A stretch of 64,000 bases of DNA from Streptosporangium sandarakinum (GTDB taxonomy: Bacteria > Actinomycetota > Actinomycetes > Streptosporangiales > Streptosporangiaceae): contig NZ_JACCCO010000001.1 of the NCBI RefSeq assembly GCF_013409935.1, forward strand, positions 3,782,001 through 3,846,000, written 5' to 3'. Below are positions 1 through 8,081 of this stretch, in pieces. The position numbers were made by a program, and so were the translations under genes. Within the stretch, counting starts at the first letter, position 1. Each line of letters opens with the position of its first letter. Under the pieces are notes generated by a model that did not search any database, was not told the origin of the DNA, and worked only from the letters and a program-made list of their open reading frames with translations.

Positions 1-1
1 C

Positions 2-499
2 GTGGTGCTGATGGACATCCGGATGGCCGGCATCGACGGCATCGACGCGACCCGCAGGTTGCGTGCTCGTCAGAACGCGCCGGAGGTCATCATCCTGACC
101 ACGTTCGACGCCGACGAGTACGTCTTCCGGGCGCTGCGCGCGGGAGCCGGCGGGTTCCTGCTGAAGGACACGCCCCCCGAGGGGATCGTCGAGGCGATCC
201 GGCGCGTCGCCGCCGGCGAGCCCAGCCTGTCGCCGAGCGTCACCCGGCGGCTGATCGCCCATCTGCTGCCCGAGGAGGAGGATCGGCGGCGGGCCGATGC
301 CCGGCGGGTGCTGTCGGCGCTCAGCGACCGCGAGCGGGAGGTGGCGCTCGCGGTCGGGCAGGGCAAGACCAACGCCGTCATCGCCGGTGAGCTGCACATG
401 AGCGTGGGAACGGTCAAGGGCTACGTCTCCCGCATTCTCACCAAGGCGGGCCTGGACAACCGCGTCCAGCTGGCCCTGGCCGTCCACGACGCGTCATAG
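2..499 (+). CDS. NarL/LuxR-family response regulator, 5' end cut by window edge
   Basis: This is the C-terminal part of a two-component response regulator; its start lies left of the window. The visible protein begins inside the receiver domain just before the likely phospho-acceptor Asp (LMDIRM), followed by the conserved Thr region (IILTTFD) and the Lys loop (LLKDTPP). After a short linker comes a LuxR-type helix-turn-helix (LSDREREVALAVGQG to VKGYVSRILTKAGL) that binds DNA. About 50 residues of the receiver domain should be missing. The usual partner is a sensor histidine kinase encoded upstream, outside the window. No target promoter can be named. The family call is secure; the physiological role is unknown. 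Confidence 0.9.
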   Translation: MVLMDIRMAGIDGIDATRRLRARQNAPEVIILTTFDADEYVFRALRAGAGGFLLKDTPPEGIVEAIRRVAAGEPSLSPSVTRRLIAHLLPEEEDRRRADARRVLSALSDREREVALAVGQGKTNAVIAGELHMSVGTVKGYVSRILTKAGLDNRVQLALAVHDAS

Positions 500-613
500 A
501 CAGCGGCCGGTCCCGGTCTCGCGCCTGTGGCAGAGGCGGAGAGACGGGTCTCTTCCCGATCGGCGTGAGACATCAGCGGCCACGTACGACGACACCGTCT
601 TTCGTCGGCGGCC

Positions 614-1282
614 TTATCCGGCGAAGTCCGGGCGGGCGATCACGACGTACCTCTCGTCGTCGATCGGCTTGCCCCACAGCGCCGGATCGGTGAGCTGCTC
701 GACGTGGACGATGCGGGCCCGCTGCTCCAGCGTCTCGATCAGCCGCGCGGCGGGGACGCCGCCGAGCCAGGGCAGCGGCGGGGAGCCGGGCACGTAGGGG
801 TCGTCGCCGCCCGGGGCGTTCCAGCGGCCCTCCACGAGGATGAGCCGCCCCCCGGGGCTGAGCAGGCCGAGCCAGCGGTCGAGGGCCTCCCGCGGGTCGG
901 GAAGCGTCCAGACGAGGTGCCGGACGAGGATCACGTCGAAGGTGTCGTAGGCGGCGACGGGCGGATTGCCCGCGTCGCCGACCATGAAGGGCACGTCGAA
1001 GCCCGCCGCGGACAGCTTGCGCCCGGCCTGCTCGATCATCCGGGGTGACAGGTCGACCCCGGTGGGACGGTGCCCGAGTTCGGCGAGCAGCAGGGTCAGC
1101 GAACCGGTGCCGCAGCCCAGATCCAGGACATCGGCGGGGTCGCCGGGAAGCCATTCGGCGAGTCGTCGCGTCCACGCGGCACGCACCTGCCGATCCCGCA
1201 GGCCGTGGTCGGCTTCGTCGTCGAAGGCGTCCGCCACGGTGTCCCAGAAGGCGGCGATGGGTGCGAGGTCTGACGTCGGCAT
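614..1282 (-). CDS. Class I SAM-dependent methyltransferase
   Basis: A 222-residue class I methyltransferase. SAM-binding motif I reads VLDLGCGTGS near residue 50, followed by the acidic motif II (GVDLSPRM) and a post-motif LLSPGGRLILVEG. The methyl acceptor cannot be deduced. The ORF stays open farther upstream, but the ATG at 1282 (MPTSDLAP) was chosen because GAGGG lies about 7 nt before it and family homology would start there; the upstream extension is Arg/Pro-rich and looks non-coding. It is transcribed toward the response regulator and away from the hydrolase at 1556. Family assignment is firm; function is open. Confidence 0.8.
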   Translation of the reverse strand: MPTSDLAPIAAFWDTVADAFDDEADHGLRDRQVRAAWTRRLAEWLPGDPADVLDLGCGTGSLTLLLAELGHRPTGVDLSPRMIEQAGRKLSAAGFDVPFMVGDAGNPPVAAYDTFDVILVRHLVWTLPDPREALDRWLGLLSPGGRLILVEGRWNAPGGDDPYVPGSPPLPWLGGVPAARLIETLEQRARIVHVEQLTDPALWGKPIDDERYVVIARPDFAG

Positions 1283-1432
1283 GGGGAGACCCTCGCAGGC
1301 GTCACCGACAAAATCGGGAGTCCGGCCGGGCGGACAGCCGGGGTTCCGGCGATGGGAGTGGACCGGCATCTGGACCGCGCAAGTAGAGCGCCGGCACGGC
1401 GCTCCACGATCCGGGGCGCCCGATCTCAAGAG

Positions 1433-1470
1433 GTATACGCCGTTAACCTACTGGTGTACGTTGTATACAT
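1433..1470. promoter_or_regulatory. Repeated GTATAC boxes, possible operator/promoter
   Basis: The hexamer GTATAC occurs at 1433-1438 and again at 1463-1468, 30 bp apart, with a related GTGTAC at 1454-1459. This AT-rich patch stands out from its surroundings and lies in the 273-bp gap between the divergent methyltransferase and hydrolase genes. TATACA at 1464-1469 could be a -10 element of a promoter for the hydrolase. The boxes resemble TetR-type operators, but no regulator gene lies next to them, so the role is inferred. Confidence 0.35.
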
Positions 1471-1555
1471 AGGCGTCGCGGAATCGGAAGGCGCGCCGGG
1501 CCGGGCGAGCTCGTCTTCAGGGAGCTGTGCGAACGGGACGTACGGAGGATTCTCA

Positions 1556-2671
1556 ATGGCCTCAGTGTTCAGGAAGGCCCTGGTCATCGTGCTTGTGCTG
1601 GTGGTGGGCGCGGTCGCGTCCGGTGCCTGGTTCGGCAGCGAAGCCGGCGTGAAGGTCGTTCGCTACGGCGAGAGCAACACCAACGTACTCGCCGTGGGGG
1701 ATGGAACGGTCACACTGACCGAAACGCACGAGACGATCAAACCCGGCACCTATTGGCTGGGGTGGACGGGCGCGTACACCATGCTGGGCGGCATCGTGAC
1801 GCGGTCGCCGGGAAGGGTCACGCGTCAGGTGCTGCGCGGGCCCATGCCTTCTCAGGGGACACCGGGATACTTCGGCAATGTCCCACCGGGTGATCCCAAA
1901 GTGGCCTGGGGCATCGACTTCTCCGAGATCATGATTCCGACGGAGCTGGGACCCGCCCCCGCCTGGTACGTACCCGGCAGAGGCACCACGTGGTTCGTGG
2001 CCGTGCACGGGCAGAACGGGCGGCGCAAGGCCGAACTCAAGGTCCTTCCCGTGGTGCACGACCTCGGACTGCCTTTCCTGGACATCAGCTACCGCAACGA
2101 CGAAGGCGCGCCTGCCTCCCCCGACGGTCTGCTCCACCTGGGCGACTCGGAGTGGCGTGACCTGGAGGCCGCACTGCGCGAGGCGCGGCGGTTGGGGGCC
2201 AGGCGGTTCGTGCTGTACGGAACGTCGATGGGCGGACAGATCATCGGGCAGCTTCTGGCCAGGTCCGAACTGGCCGGTCTGGTCAACAAGGTGATCATGG
2301 ACGCGCCGATGATCGACGTACGGATGACGGCCGAGCAGGGTGCGTGGAACCACCACCTGCCCGCGTTCGTCGCCTCGCTGTCGAACCAGGTCGTCCGGTG
2401 GAGGACCGGCGTGGAGGTGGACCGGCTCAGCCTCATCCGCCACCCGCCGAAGGTCAGGCCGCCGCTGCTGTTGATCCACACCACTCCGGACACCGATCAT
2501 CCGATCGAGGAGGCCCGCGGCCTGGTGGCCACGGGCCGGCGACTGGGCTGGAACATCACCTTCGAAGAGTTCGCGCGGGGCGAGCACACCGAAGCGTGGA
2601 ACGTCGACCGGGCCCGTTACGACCACGCGGTACGCGCCCACCTGGCGGCGGACCGGCCCGGCAACGGATGA
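1556..2671 (+). CDS. Membrane-anchored alpha/beta hydrolase
   Basis: A 371-residue alpha/beta-hydrolase-fold protein with a hydrophobic N-terminal segment (VFRKALVIVLVLVVGAVASG), so it is probably anchored in the membrane or exported. The nucleophile elbow is GTSMGG (G-x-S-x-G) in the middle of the protein; a candidate acid lies in TTPDTDHP and the catalytic His in GEHTEAW near the C-terminus, completing a Ser-Asp-His triad. The ATG at 1556 is chosen for its GGAGG Shine-Dalgarno at 1544-1548. The substrate is unknown; esterase, lipase or peptidase are all possible. It stands alone, followed by a degraded gene remnant. Confidence 0.75.
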   Translation: MASVFRKALVIVLVLVVGAVASGAWFGSEAGVKVVRYGESNTNVLAVGDGTVTLTETHETIKPGTYWLGWTGAYTMLGGIVTRSPGRVTRQVLRGPMPSQGTPGYFGNVPPGDPKVAWGIDFSEIMIPTELGPAPAWYVPGRGTTWFVAVHGQNGRRKAELKVLPVVHDLGLPFLDISYRNDEGAPASPDGLLHLGDSEWRDLEAALREARRLGARRFVLYGTSMGGQIIGQLLARSELAGLVNKVIMDAPMIDVRMTAEQGAWNHHLPAFVASLSNQVVRWRTGVEVDRLSLIRHPPKVRPPLLLIHTTPDTDHPIEEARGLVATGRRLGWNITFEEFARGEHTEAWNVDRARYDHAVRAHLAADRPGNG

Positions 2672-2758
2672 ACGGTCCGGTGCCGACCGGAGGCGATCAG
2701 CACCGTCCGGACGGCAGTGACGCCCTGCACGCCGACCCGGTGACCCCTCGGGCCGACA

Positions 2759-3018
2759 CCAGGACCGCGCGTGTTCGTGGTCGGTGAGGACCTCGCCGAT
2801 CGTGTGCCGGGCGAGTGCCGCAGGTGGTCGGCGGACGGGTTCTCGCCGTCGAGCCACCGGTGGACGGACCAGGGCCTCGGGAAGAACTCGGTGGGCTCAC
2901 CCCTGCCGGGCGGCACCGGGACGTCCACGGGAAGGAGCGGGGCGAACCGCGGCAGCCACCGCAGATCCTTCTCGACCTGGGCACCGGACCCCGGCCTGCG
3001 GGGCAGCCGTACGGACAT
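2759..3018 (-). pseudogene. Remnant of aminoglycoside-phosphotransferase (APH)-like gene
   Basis: Minus-strand codons 3018 to about 2815 read like the early part of an APH-family kinase: VRLPRRPGSGAQVEKDLRWL, then LPVDVPVP and WSVHRWLDGENPSADHL. In another frame, 2821 to 2759 reads ALARHTIGEVLTDHEHA, which resembles the last helix of the same family. The whole kinase core between them is absent, including the catalytic HGD-type loop and the metal-binding DxD, as is the true N-terminus. The remains fit a large internal deletion plus frame change. It abuts the stop of the NmrA-like gene at 3023. It fills most of the 351-bp gap here; no intact gene was found in it. Confidence 0.6.
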
Positions 3019-3022
3019 GCCG

Positions 3023-3817
3023 TCACCGGGCCTGGCCCGCCCGCTCCGCCAGGAAGTCCTCCCAGGTGCGGCGGCCGACGGCCCGGTCGAGGGCGAGGTT
3101 GGCGCCCTCCCGGTAGGCGGCCGCGGCCTTCCCGGGGGTCCTGACCTGCATGATCAGTCGGCGCTTGCCGGTGGCCCGCAGGTAGTCGCGGGCCAGTTCG
3201 GCCATGCCGTACACGCGTGGGCCGGCGATGTCGGGCACGAGGCCGGCCGGCTCGCCCAGCGCCAGTTCCACCAGCCGGTCCGCCACCTCGCCCGCGTCGA
3301 CCGGCTGGAACCGGGCGCCGGCCCACAGCGGCATCACCGGCAGCTTGGCCATCTGCCCCAGCGTCGTCAGGATCCAGTCGTGGAACTGGGTGGCGCGCAG
3401 GGTGGTCCACGGCACGCCGGACCCGGCCACGACGCGCTCGGCCTCCCGCTTGGCGGCGAAGTAGCCGAACATGGCGCGGTCCACGCCGCTGACGACCGGG
3501 ACCCGGTCGGCGCCGACGACCGAGATGTACACGAGGTGCCCGGCGCCGGCCCCGGCCGCCGCCCGAGCCAGGTTCCGGGCCTTGACCTCGTCGCCCTTGG
3601 CGCTCCCGGCGCAGTGCACGATGGTCTCGACCCCCTTCAGCGCCGCGTCGAGTCCCTCGCCGGTGCTCACGTCGCCGGTCACGTACTCGATGCCGTCCGT
3701 GGGCCCGTGGTCGCGGCGGCTCAGTACCCGCACGTCGCGGCCGGCGTTCCGCAGGAGCGGCACGACGAGGCGTCCGAGGGTGCCGGTGCCGCCGGTGACC
3801 AGGATGGGTGACGTCAT
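3023..3817 (-). CDS. NmrA-like NAD(P)-binding oxidoreductase (atypical SDR)
   Basis: A 264-residue NAD(P)-binding protein of the NmrA/atypical short-chain dehydrogenase group. The dinucleotide motif is VTGGTGTLG near the N-terminus, followed by an ISVVG segment and the WTTLRATQFHDW region typical of this group. It has no classical SDR YxxxK motif in the expected context. It starts at 3817 and is divergent from the ECF sigma gene at 3922, the usual arrangement for ECF41 sigma factors, which sit beside genes for a carboxymuconolactone decarboxylase, oxidoreductase or epimerase. It is therefore probably the target of that sigma factor. Its substrate is unknown. Confidence 0.8.
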   Translation of the reverse strand: MTSPILVTGGTGTLGRLVVPLLRNAGRDVRVLSRRDHGPTDGIEYVTGDVSTGEGLDAALKGVETIVHCAGSAKGDEVKARNLARAAAGAGAGHLVYISVVGADRVPVVSGVDRAMFGYFAAKREAERVVAGSGVPWTTLRATQFHDWILTTLGQMAKLPVMPLWAGARFQPVDAGEVADRLVELALGEPAGLVPDIAGPRVYGMAELARDYLRATGKRRLIMQVRTPGKAAAAYREGANLALDRAVGRRTWEDFLAERAGQAR

Positions 3818-3889
3818 GATCTCTCCACGTTCGTCCGGTCCGGGAGGTGATCTCCCAGTCGTTTCGACCCGTTTTCGGGGGCCTACTGT

Positions 3890-3919
3890 TGTGACACGCC
3901 GCGAGGAAGGAATGTGACA
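3890..3919 (-). promoter_or_regulatory. Two TGTCACA elements, candidate ECF41 -35 boxes
   Basis: Read on the minus strand, TGTCACA occurs at 3896-3890 and again at 3919-3913. TGTCACA is the published -35 signature of ECF41 promoters. The inner copy is placed to drive the NmrA-like gene at 3817; a perfect CGTC -10 element was not found at the expected spacing, only GGGTC about 20 nt downstream. The outer copy overlaps the sigma-gene leader next to its GTG start. Assignment as an ECF41 promoter is an inference from sequence and context. Confidence 0.5.
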
Positions 3920-3921
3920 CG

Positions 3922-4806
3922 GTGGACGAACGCAGCCTGCTGGCCGAGCGTTTCGAGGAGCATCGGGCCAGGTTGCGGGGGGTGGCCTACCGGATGCTCG
4001 GTTCGGTGAGCGAGGCCGACGACGCGGTCCAGGAGGCGTGGCTGCGTCTCGACCGCGACGGCGCCGACGGCGTGGAGAACCTCGGCGGGTGGCTGACCAC
4101 GGTGGTGGCGCGGGTGTGCCTGAACGTGCTGCGCTCGCGCGAGCAGCGGCGCGAGGACCCCTTCGAGGCGCACATGCCCGACCCGGTCGTCAGCCCGGAG
4201 TCCGGGACCGACCCCGAGCGCGAGGCGGTGCTGACCGACTCGGTCGGGCTGGCGCTGCTGGTGGTGCTTGAAACGCTGTCACCGGCCGAGCGGCTCGCGT
4301 TCGTGCTGCACGACATGTTCGCCGTGCCGTTCGAGGAGATCGCCCCGGTGATCGAGCGGTCCCCGGCCGCGGCGCGGCAGCTCGCGAGCCGGGCGCGCCG
4401 CCGGGTGCGCGGGCAGGCCCCGGTGCCCGATCCCGACCTCGCCCGGCAGCGCGGCGTGGTAGACGCGTTCTTCGCCGCCGCCCGCGACGGCGACTTCGAC
4501 GCGCTCGTCGCCGTGCTGGACCCGGAGGTCGTGCTGCGGTCCGACGGCGGTACGGCGCGCGCCCGCCACACCGTCACGTTCCGCGGCGCGCGGACCGTGG
4601 CCGGGCAGGCGGTCACCTTCGGACGGTTCTCCCCGTTCGTACGGCCCGCGCTGGTCAACGGGGCCGCCGGGGTGGTCGTCGCCGCGAACGGGCGGCCGCT
4701 GTCCGTCATGGCGTTCACCGTCACCGGCGGGCGGATCGCCACCATCGACGTGCTGTCCGACCCCGACCGCCTGAACCGGCTCGACCTGCCGCTCCTCGGC
4801 GGCTGA
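3922..4806 (+). CDS. ECF41-type RNA polymerase sigma factor with SnoaL-like C-terminal domain
   Basis: A 294-residue extracytoplasmic-function sigma factor. Region 2 (AYRMLGSVSEADDAVQEAWLR) occupies about residues 20-90 and region 4 (LSPAERLAFVLHDMFAVPFEE to AARQLASRARRRV) about 115-165. The rest, from about 175, is a SnoaL/NTF2-like extension with a DGG segment and DPDRL near the end, matching the ECF41 architecture in which the fused domain acts as a built-in regulator in place of a separate anti-sigma factor. The GTG start at 3922 is preceded by GAGGAAGG. Its divergent neighbour is the NmrA-like gene. Which signal it senses is unknown. Confidence 0.88.
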   Translation: MDERSLLAERFEEHRARLRGVAYRMLGSVSEADDAVQEAWLRLDRDGADGVENLGGWLTTVVARVCLNVLRSREQRREDPFEAHMPDPVVSPESGTDPEREAVLTDSVGLALLVVLETLSPAERLAFVLHDMFAVPFEEIAPVIERSPAAARQLASRARRRVRGQAPVPDPDLARQRGVVDAFFAAARDGDFDALVAVLDPEVVLRSDGGTARARHTVTFRGARTVAGQAVTFGRFSPFVRPALVNGAAGVVVAANGRPLSVMAFTVTGGRIATIDVLSDPDRLNRLDLPLLGG

Positions 4807-4901
4807 TCCCCTGGATCTCCGGTAGCGACCGTGAGGTGGCGGCGAACCCCGGGGCGCCGCACTTCTCCAGGGACCCCAGGAGCGTTCCACGAATCGCCGT
4901 G

Positions 4902-5678
4902 TCAGGGTCTGCGGGCGATGAGGACGTCGGTGACGTCCTCCTCCTCCCAGTCCGCCCCGCCCGGGTTCGCCGCGGCCAGCGCCTCGCGCAGCGCCTCGGT
5001 GAACGCGGGCAGCCGGTCGCCGAGACGCGCGGGCGAGGAGTAGGAGAACGACAGCTGCAGGCCCACGATGTCCTCGGCGGAGCGGCGGATCACGCGGGTG
5101 AAGCACCGGGACTCCATCCGGCGGAACGGCGACTCGCGCAGCACGTCGTCGTGGTGCCGCCCGGTCTGCTCGTAGGACTCGCTGTTCGCCCGCCACTCCA
5201 GCCCGAAGTCCCGCCGTACGGCCTGCGCCACCGGCTCCCAGGGGGGTTCCTCCGGGTCGTGGACGGGACCGACGAGGACGACCGCGCCGTGCGCGGGCAG
5301 CAGCCGGTCGAGGTCGTCGAGCACCCGCTCGCGGTCCATCCAGTGGAAGGAGCGGCCCATGACGACGTGGTCGATCCGGCCGAGCGGCAGCTCGTCGAGC
5401 ATCGAGGAGTCGCCTCGCACCCAGCGGATCCCGGGGACGCCGTGCCGGGCGCCCTCGGTGAGCATCTCCTCACTGGGATCGACGGCCACCACCTCACCGG
5501 CCCTGGCCGCGAGGGGGATGGCCAGGGTGCCGGGCCCGCAGCCCAGGTCCAGCACCCGCGACGCGGCGTCGAGGGCCAGCTCGCCGGCGATGTGCTCGAC
5601 GACCTCTGACCCGTAGTCCGTACGGTGACGCGCGTAGTAGGTGGCGGCACCGGCGAACAACTCAGCCCGGGAGATCAT
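4902..5678 (-). CDS. Class I SAM-dependent methyltransferase (Methyltransf_11 type)
   Basis: A 258-residue methyltransferase with motif I VLDLGCGPGTLA near residue 42, motif II VVAVDPSEEML, and GRSFHWMDRE after the acceptor strand, an arrangement common in small-molecule methyltransferases of the ubiquinone/menaquinone-methyltransferase-like group. The second half is a family-specific lid. It converges with the sigma gene at 4806 and is divergent from the lipoprotein gene at 5855. There is no neighbouring biosynthetic cluster, so the substrate cannot be assigned. The ATG at 5678 gives the expected N-terminal helix (SRAELFAGAATYYARHR). Confidence 0.8.
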   Translation of the reverse strand: MISRAELFAGAATYYARHRTDYGSEVVEHIAGELALDAASRVLDLGCGPGTLAIPLAARAGEVVAVDPSEEMLTEGARHGVPGIRWVRGDSSMLDELPLGRIDHVVMGRSFHWMDRERVLDDLDRLLPAHGAVVLVGPVHDPEEPPWEPVAQAVRRDFGLEWRANSESYEQTGRHHDDVLRESPFRRMESRCFTRVIRRSAEDIVGLQLSFSYSSPARLGDRLPAFTEALREALAAANPGGADWEEEDVTDVLIARRP

Positions 5679-5854
5679 GTCTTCAGGGTAGATGCGCGGG
5701 CCGTGCGGGTTGATTGCCGATTGCCGTATCAGCCGGGGAAGCGACGGCAGGGGCGGGTAAAGGCATGGCCAAGCGGTTCGTGTCGCGGAGCCGGATGCGG
5801 ATGATCACCTGTGTCCTGGCAGGAGTGTCGATCACACTCTCCTGGAGGCCGGAG

Positions 5855-6364
5855 ATGAAGAAAACACTCCCCATAGGCGTGCTCGCTCTCGGGCTGCTCG
5901 CGGCCGGCTGCGGCGCGGGCGAGGCGGGGGCGACCGGGCCGGTCGCCGCGGACCAGGTCAAGGCGTCACCCACCCACGTCGGGCCGTCCGTCTCGCCGAC
6001 CACCCGGTCCCGGGTCGGGCTGGGCGAGACGAGGCTCGGGAAGGTGCTGACGGGCGCCGGGGGCCGCACCCTGTACCTGTTCGAGAAGGACCGGAAGGAC
6101 AGGTCCAGGTGCTATGACGACTGTGCCGGGGTGTGGCCGCCGTACCTCACCGGGGACCGGCCGCGGGCCGGGAACGGCGTCAGGGCGTCGCTGCTCGGCA
6201 CCGTCCGGCGGACGGGCGGCACGAGGCAGGTGACCTACGGGGGCCACCCGCTCTACTACTACGTCAAGGACCATCGGCCCGGTGACGTCACCGGCCACGA
6301 TGTGGAGAGCTTCGGCGACGAGTGGTACGCCGTCGGCGCGAACGGCAGGAAGGCGGAGGACTGA
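5855..6364 (+). CDS. Secreted lipoprotein with PF03640-type repeats
   Basis: A 169-residue predicted lipoprotein. The signal peptide MKKTLPIGVLALGLLAAGC ends in a clear lipobox (LAAGC). The mature part carries repeats of the secreted domain known as Lipoprotein_15 (PF03640): LGKVLTGAGGRTLYLFEKD with CYDDCAGVWPP, then a second half with YGGHPLYYYVKD. The molecular function of this domain is not established; it is widespread in actinobacteria and proteobacteria. The ATG at 5855 is chosen because GGAGG at 5844-5848 sits 6 nt upstream and the signal peptide starts there. It stands alone. Confidence 0.85.
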   Translation: MKKTLPIGVLALGLLAAGCGAGEAGATGPVAADQVKASPTHVGPSVSPTTRSRVGLGETRLGKVLTGAGGRTLYLFEKDRKDRSRCYDDCAGVWPPYLTGDRPRAGNGVRASLLGTVRRTGGTRQVTYGGHPLYYYVKDHRPGDVTGHDVESFGDEWYAVGANGRKAED

Positions 6365-6430
6365 GGTCGGCCCCGGGACCCCTGGCCGCCGGCTCAGGAT
6401 GTCCCGGGGACTCTCCGGCCGCCCGCGGGC

Positions 6431-6799
6431 TCAGGCGCCGACGCCGAGCCGGGCGGGCAGCTTGTTGGGCGGGACGGGGACCGGGACCTCCTGCTCGTCC
6501 TCGCCGACCGTCGCCCAGGCGTCGGCGGAGGCCCGCATCGCCTCCTCGGCCACCGTCTCGGGGGAGGCGGCGAGCCTGCCGGAGGGCGCGAACGGGTTCT
6601 CGGCCGGGCCGGGCCCTCCGGTGATGAACGAGGCGAAGCCGATCTGGTCACCCGCGGCGTGCTGGAGCACCTGGGTGACGTTCCACTCCGCGCACGGGGT
6701 GGGCCGGTCCCAGTCCCCGGCGGCGACCCCGCGAACGGCGTCGCGCAGCGCCCGGTGGGCCTCGGCCAGCACGGTCCACGTGGTCGCGTTCTCGTTCAT
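6431..6799 (-). pseudogene. C-terminally truncated TIGR03086/maleylpyruvate-isomerase-like (DinB fold) protein
   Basis: The 122 residues match the first two thirds of TIGR03086-type proteins of the DinB/mycothiol-dependent isomerase fold: residues 8-50 contain HRALRDAVRGVAAGDWDRPT and the metal-site region CAEWNVTQVLQHAAGDQ. The protein stops right after KLPARLGVGA, where family members continue with a helix ending in HAWDIA that supplies the last metal-binding His, and they are usually about 190-200 residues. The DNA after the stop does not resume the family sequence in the same frame. It is probably a truncated, inactive gene, though a short product would still be made. Confidence 0.6.
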
Positions 6800-6877
6800 C
6801 TCGTTTTCCCGCTTCTCGGCTCCGGCCGGGCCGGCACCGCCTCTCCGGCGCGATCCGTTGCGTCGATCATATCAGAA

Positions 6878-6896
6878 CGGAATGCTCCATTCCGTA
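6878..6896. promoter_or_regulatory. Inverted repeat ACGGAATG-CTC-CATTCCGT, TetR-type operator
   Basis: A perfect 8-3-8 inverted repeat upstream of the truncated DinB-fold gene on the minus strand. Its size and the GGAATG/CATTCC arms are typical of TetR-family operators. No TetR gene lies nearby (the nearest is at 51.2 kb), so the regulator was lost or acts from elsewhere. A possible -10 (TATGAT on the minus strand) lies immediately downstream. Confidence 0.55.
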
Positions 6897-6926
6897 AATC
6901 GGCCGTTCAGATCCGAGCGCCGGAGC

Positions 6927-8081
6927 TCACCCCGTGGGGACGGCGAGCGTCTCCCACGTCCCGGGCCCCGCCGTGCAGGGGCCGCCGTCGTGCACCTGGA
7001 ACAGGCCCGCGGCCGGTTCCACCAGCACCGTGGCGAGGGTCGCCCACCGGGTGCCGAGCCGTCCACCGGCCGGGGCGTGGCAGCAGACCTCGGCCCCGTC
7101 ACCGGGGTGGGCGGTGAGCAGGGCTGCGAGGTCGTCGGGGCCGGCGATCCCGTCGCGCCCGCGGACCCGCTCGCCCAGCACGCGCAGCCGGTCGTAGGTC
7201 TCCGGCTCCAGCCGCCCGCGGTGCTCCCCGGCGGCCAGCACCGGGTCCTGGAAGTGGTTGGTGCGGACCAGCCAGCCCTCGGCGTCCGGGTGTACCACCG
7301 CGGCGCCCGCCGGGCTGACCTCGACCGACGCGGCCCGGCCGGCGGTCACGACCGTCATCACGGTGGAGGCGGAGACCGGGGCGCCGGTGATGACGGCGAT
7401 CGCCTCGTCGAACGACGTCGCGGAGCCGAGCGCCCTGCGGGCGACGAGGTGGACGGGCACGCCGCCCGCGCCGTCGCCGGCGTGGCCGAGGATGTTGAAC
7501 AGCACGCCCACCCCGGCCTCGTTGAGCCCGATCTTCCCCAGGATGCCGTACTCGGTGATGCCGGTGAACGCCAGCGAGCCGCCGTCCGCCGGGTCACCCG
7601 CCGCGCCGCGGACCGACTGCGCGTGCCAGCCGTCGGCCAGCTCCTCGTGCCAGTCCCAGCTCTGACCTCCCACGGTACGGCCGGCCGCGCCGCTCGCCGT
7701 GCCGTCTCCGCCGGAGGTCCCGGAGCGGGAGGCCCCCACGTGGACCACCGTGGAGCACTCGCCCGCGCGGGGCGCGGCGGCCTCCGACAGGATCTCGGTC
7801 CGGGCGTTGAGCGCGGCGACGACCCACAGCGGCACGTCCGCGCCCTCGGCCACACCCTCCATCTCCTCGGCGAGGTCCGGCGCCCACGCGCGGGTGGCCG
7901 CGACGCTCGCCAGCGCGAGCGCGGGGACGTCGAGCGACCTGCCCCCGGCCGCGGCGGTCGCGTCGAAGAGCTCGGCGTACGTCCGCCAGGTCCGGGCGAT
8001 CTCGGCGGCGGCCCGGCGGCCCCGCTCCCGGCCGCGGGCGCGGGGGCGGGTCTCCTCCAGCCGCAGGTGCGCGCGGTTCAC
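6927..8081 (-). CDS. C45-family peptidase / acyl-CoA:6-APA acyltransferase-like hydrolase
   Basis: A 384-residue Ntn-hydrolase of the C45/acyltransferase (AAT, PF03417) family. These proteins cleave themselves before a Cys that becomes the nucleophile; the candidate is C109 in GECSTVV. Downstream are the family segments GQSWDWHEEL, GLNEAGVGVLFNILG and VRTNHF. The GTG at 8081 overlaps the stop of the upstream ABC ATPase gene (GTGA), so it is translationally coupled and last in the peptide-importer operon. It therefore probably hydrolyses an amide bond in a compound imported by that transporter, or acts on an acylated amino compound. No signal peptide is visible, so it should act in the cytoplasm. 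Confidence 0.8.
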   Translation of the reverse strand: MNRAHLRLEETRPRARGRERGRRAAAEIARTWRTYAELFDATAAAGGRSLDVPALALASVAATRAWAPDLAEEMEGVAEGADVPLWVVAALNARTEILSEAAAPRAGECSTVVHVGASRSGTSGGDGTASGAAGRTVGGQSWDWHEELADGWHAQSVRGAAGDPADGGSLAFTGITEYGILGKIGLNEAGVGVLFNILGHAGDGAGGVPVHLVARRALGSATSFDEAIAVITGAPVSASTVMTVVTAGRAASVEVSPAGAAVVHPDAEGWLVRTNHFQDPVLAAGEHRGRLEPETYDRLRVLGERVRGRDGIAGPDDLAALLTAHPGDGAEVCCHAPAGGRLGTRWATLATVLVEPAAGLFQVHDGGPCTAGPGTWETLAVPTG

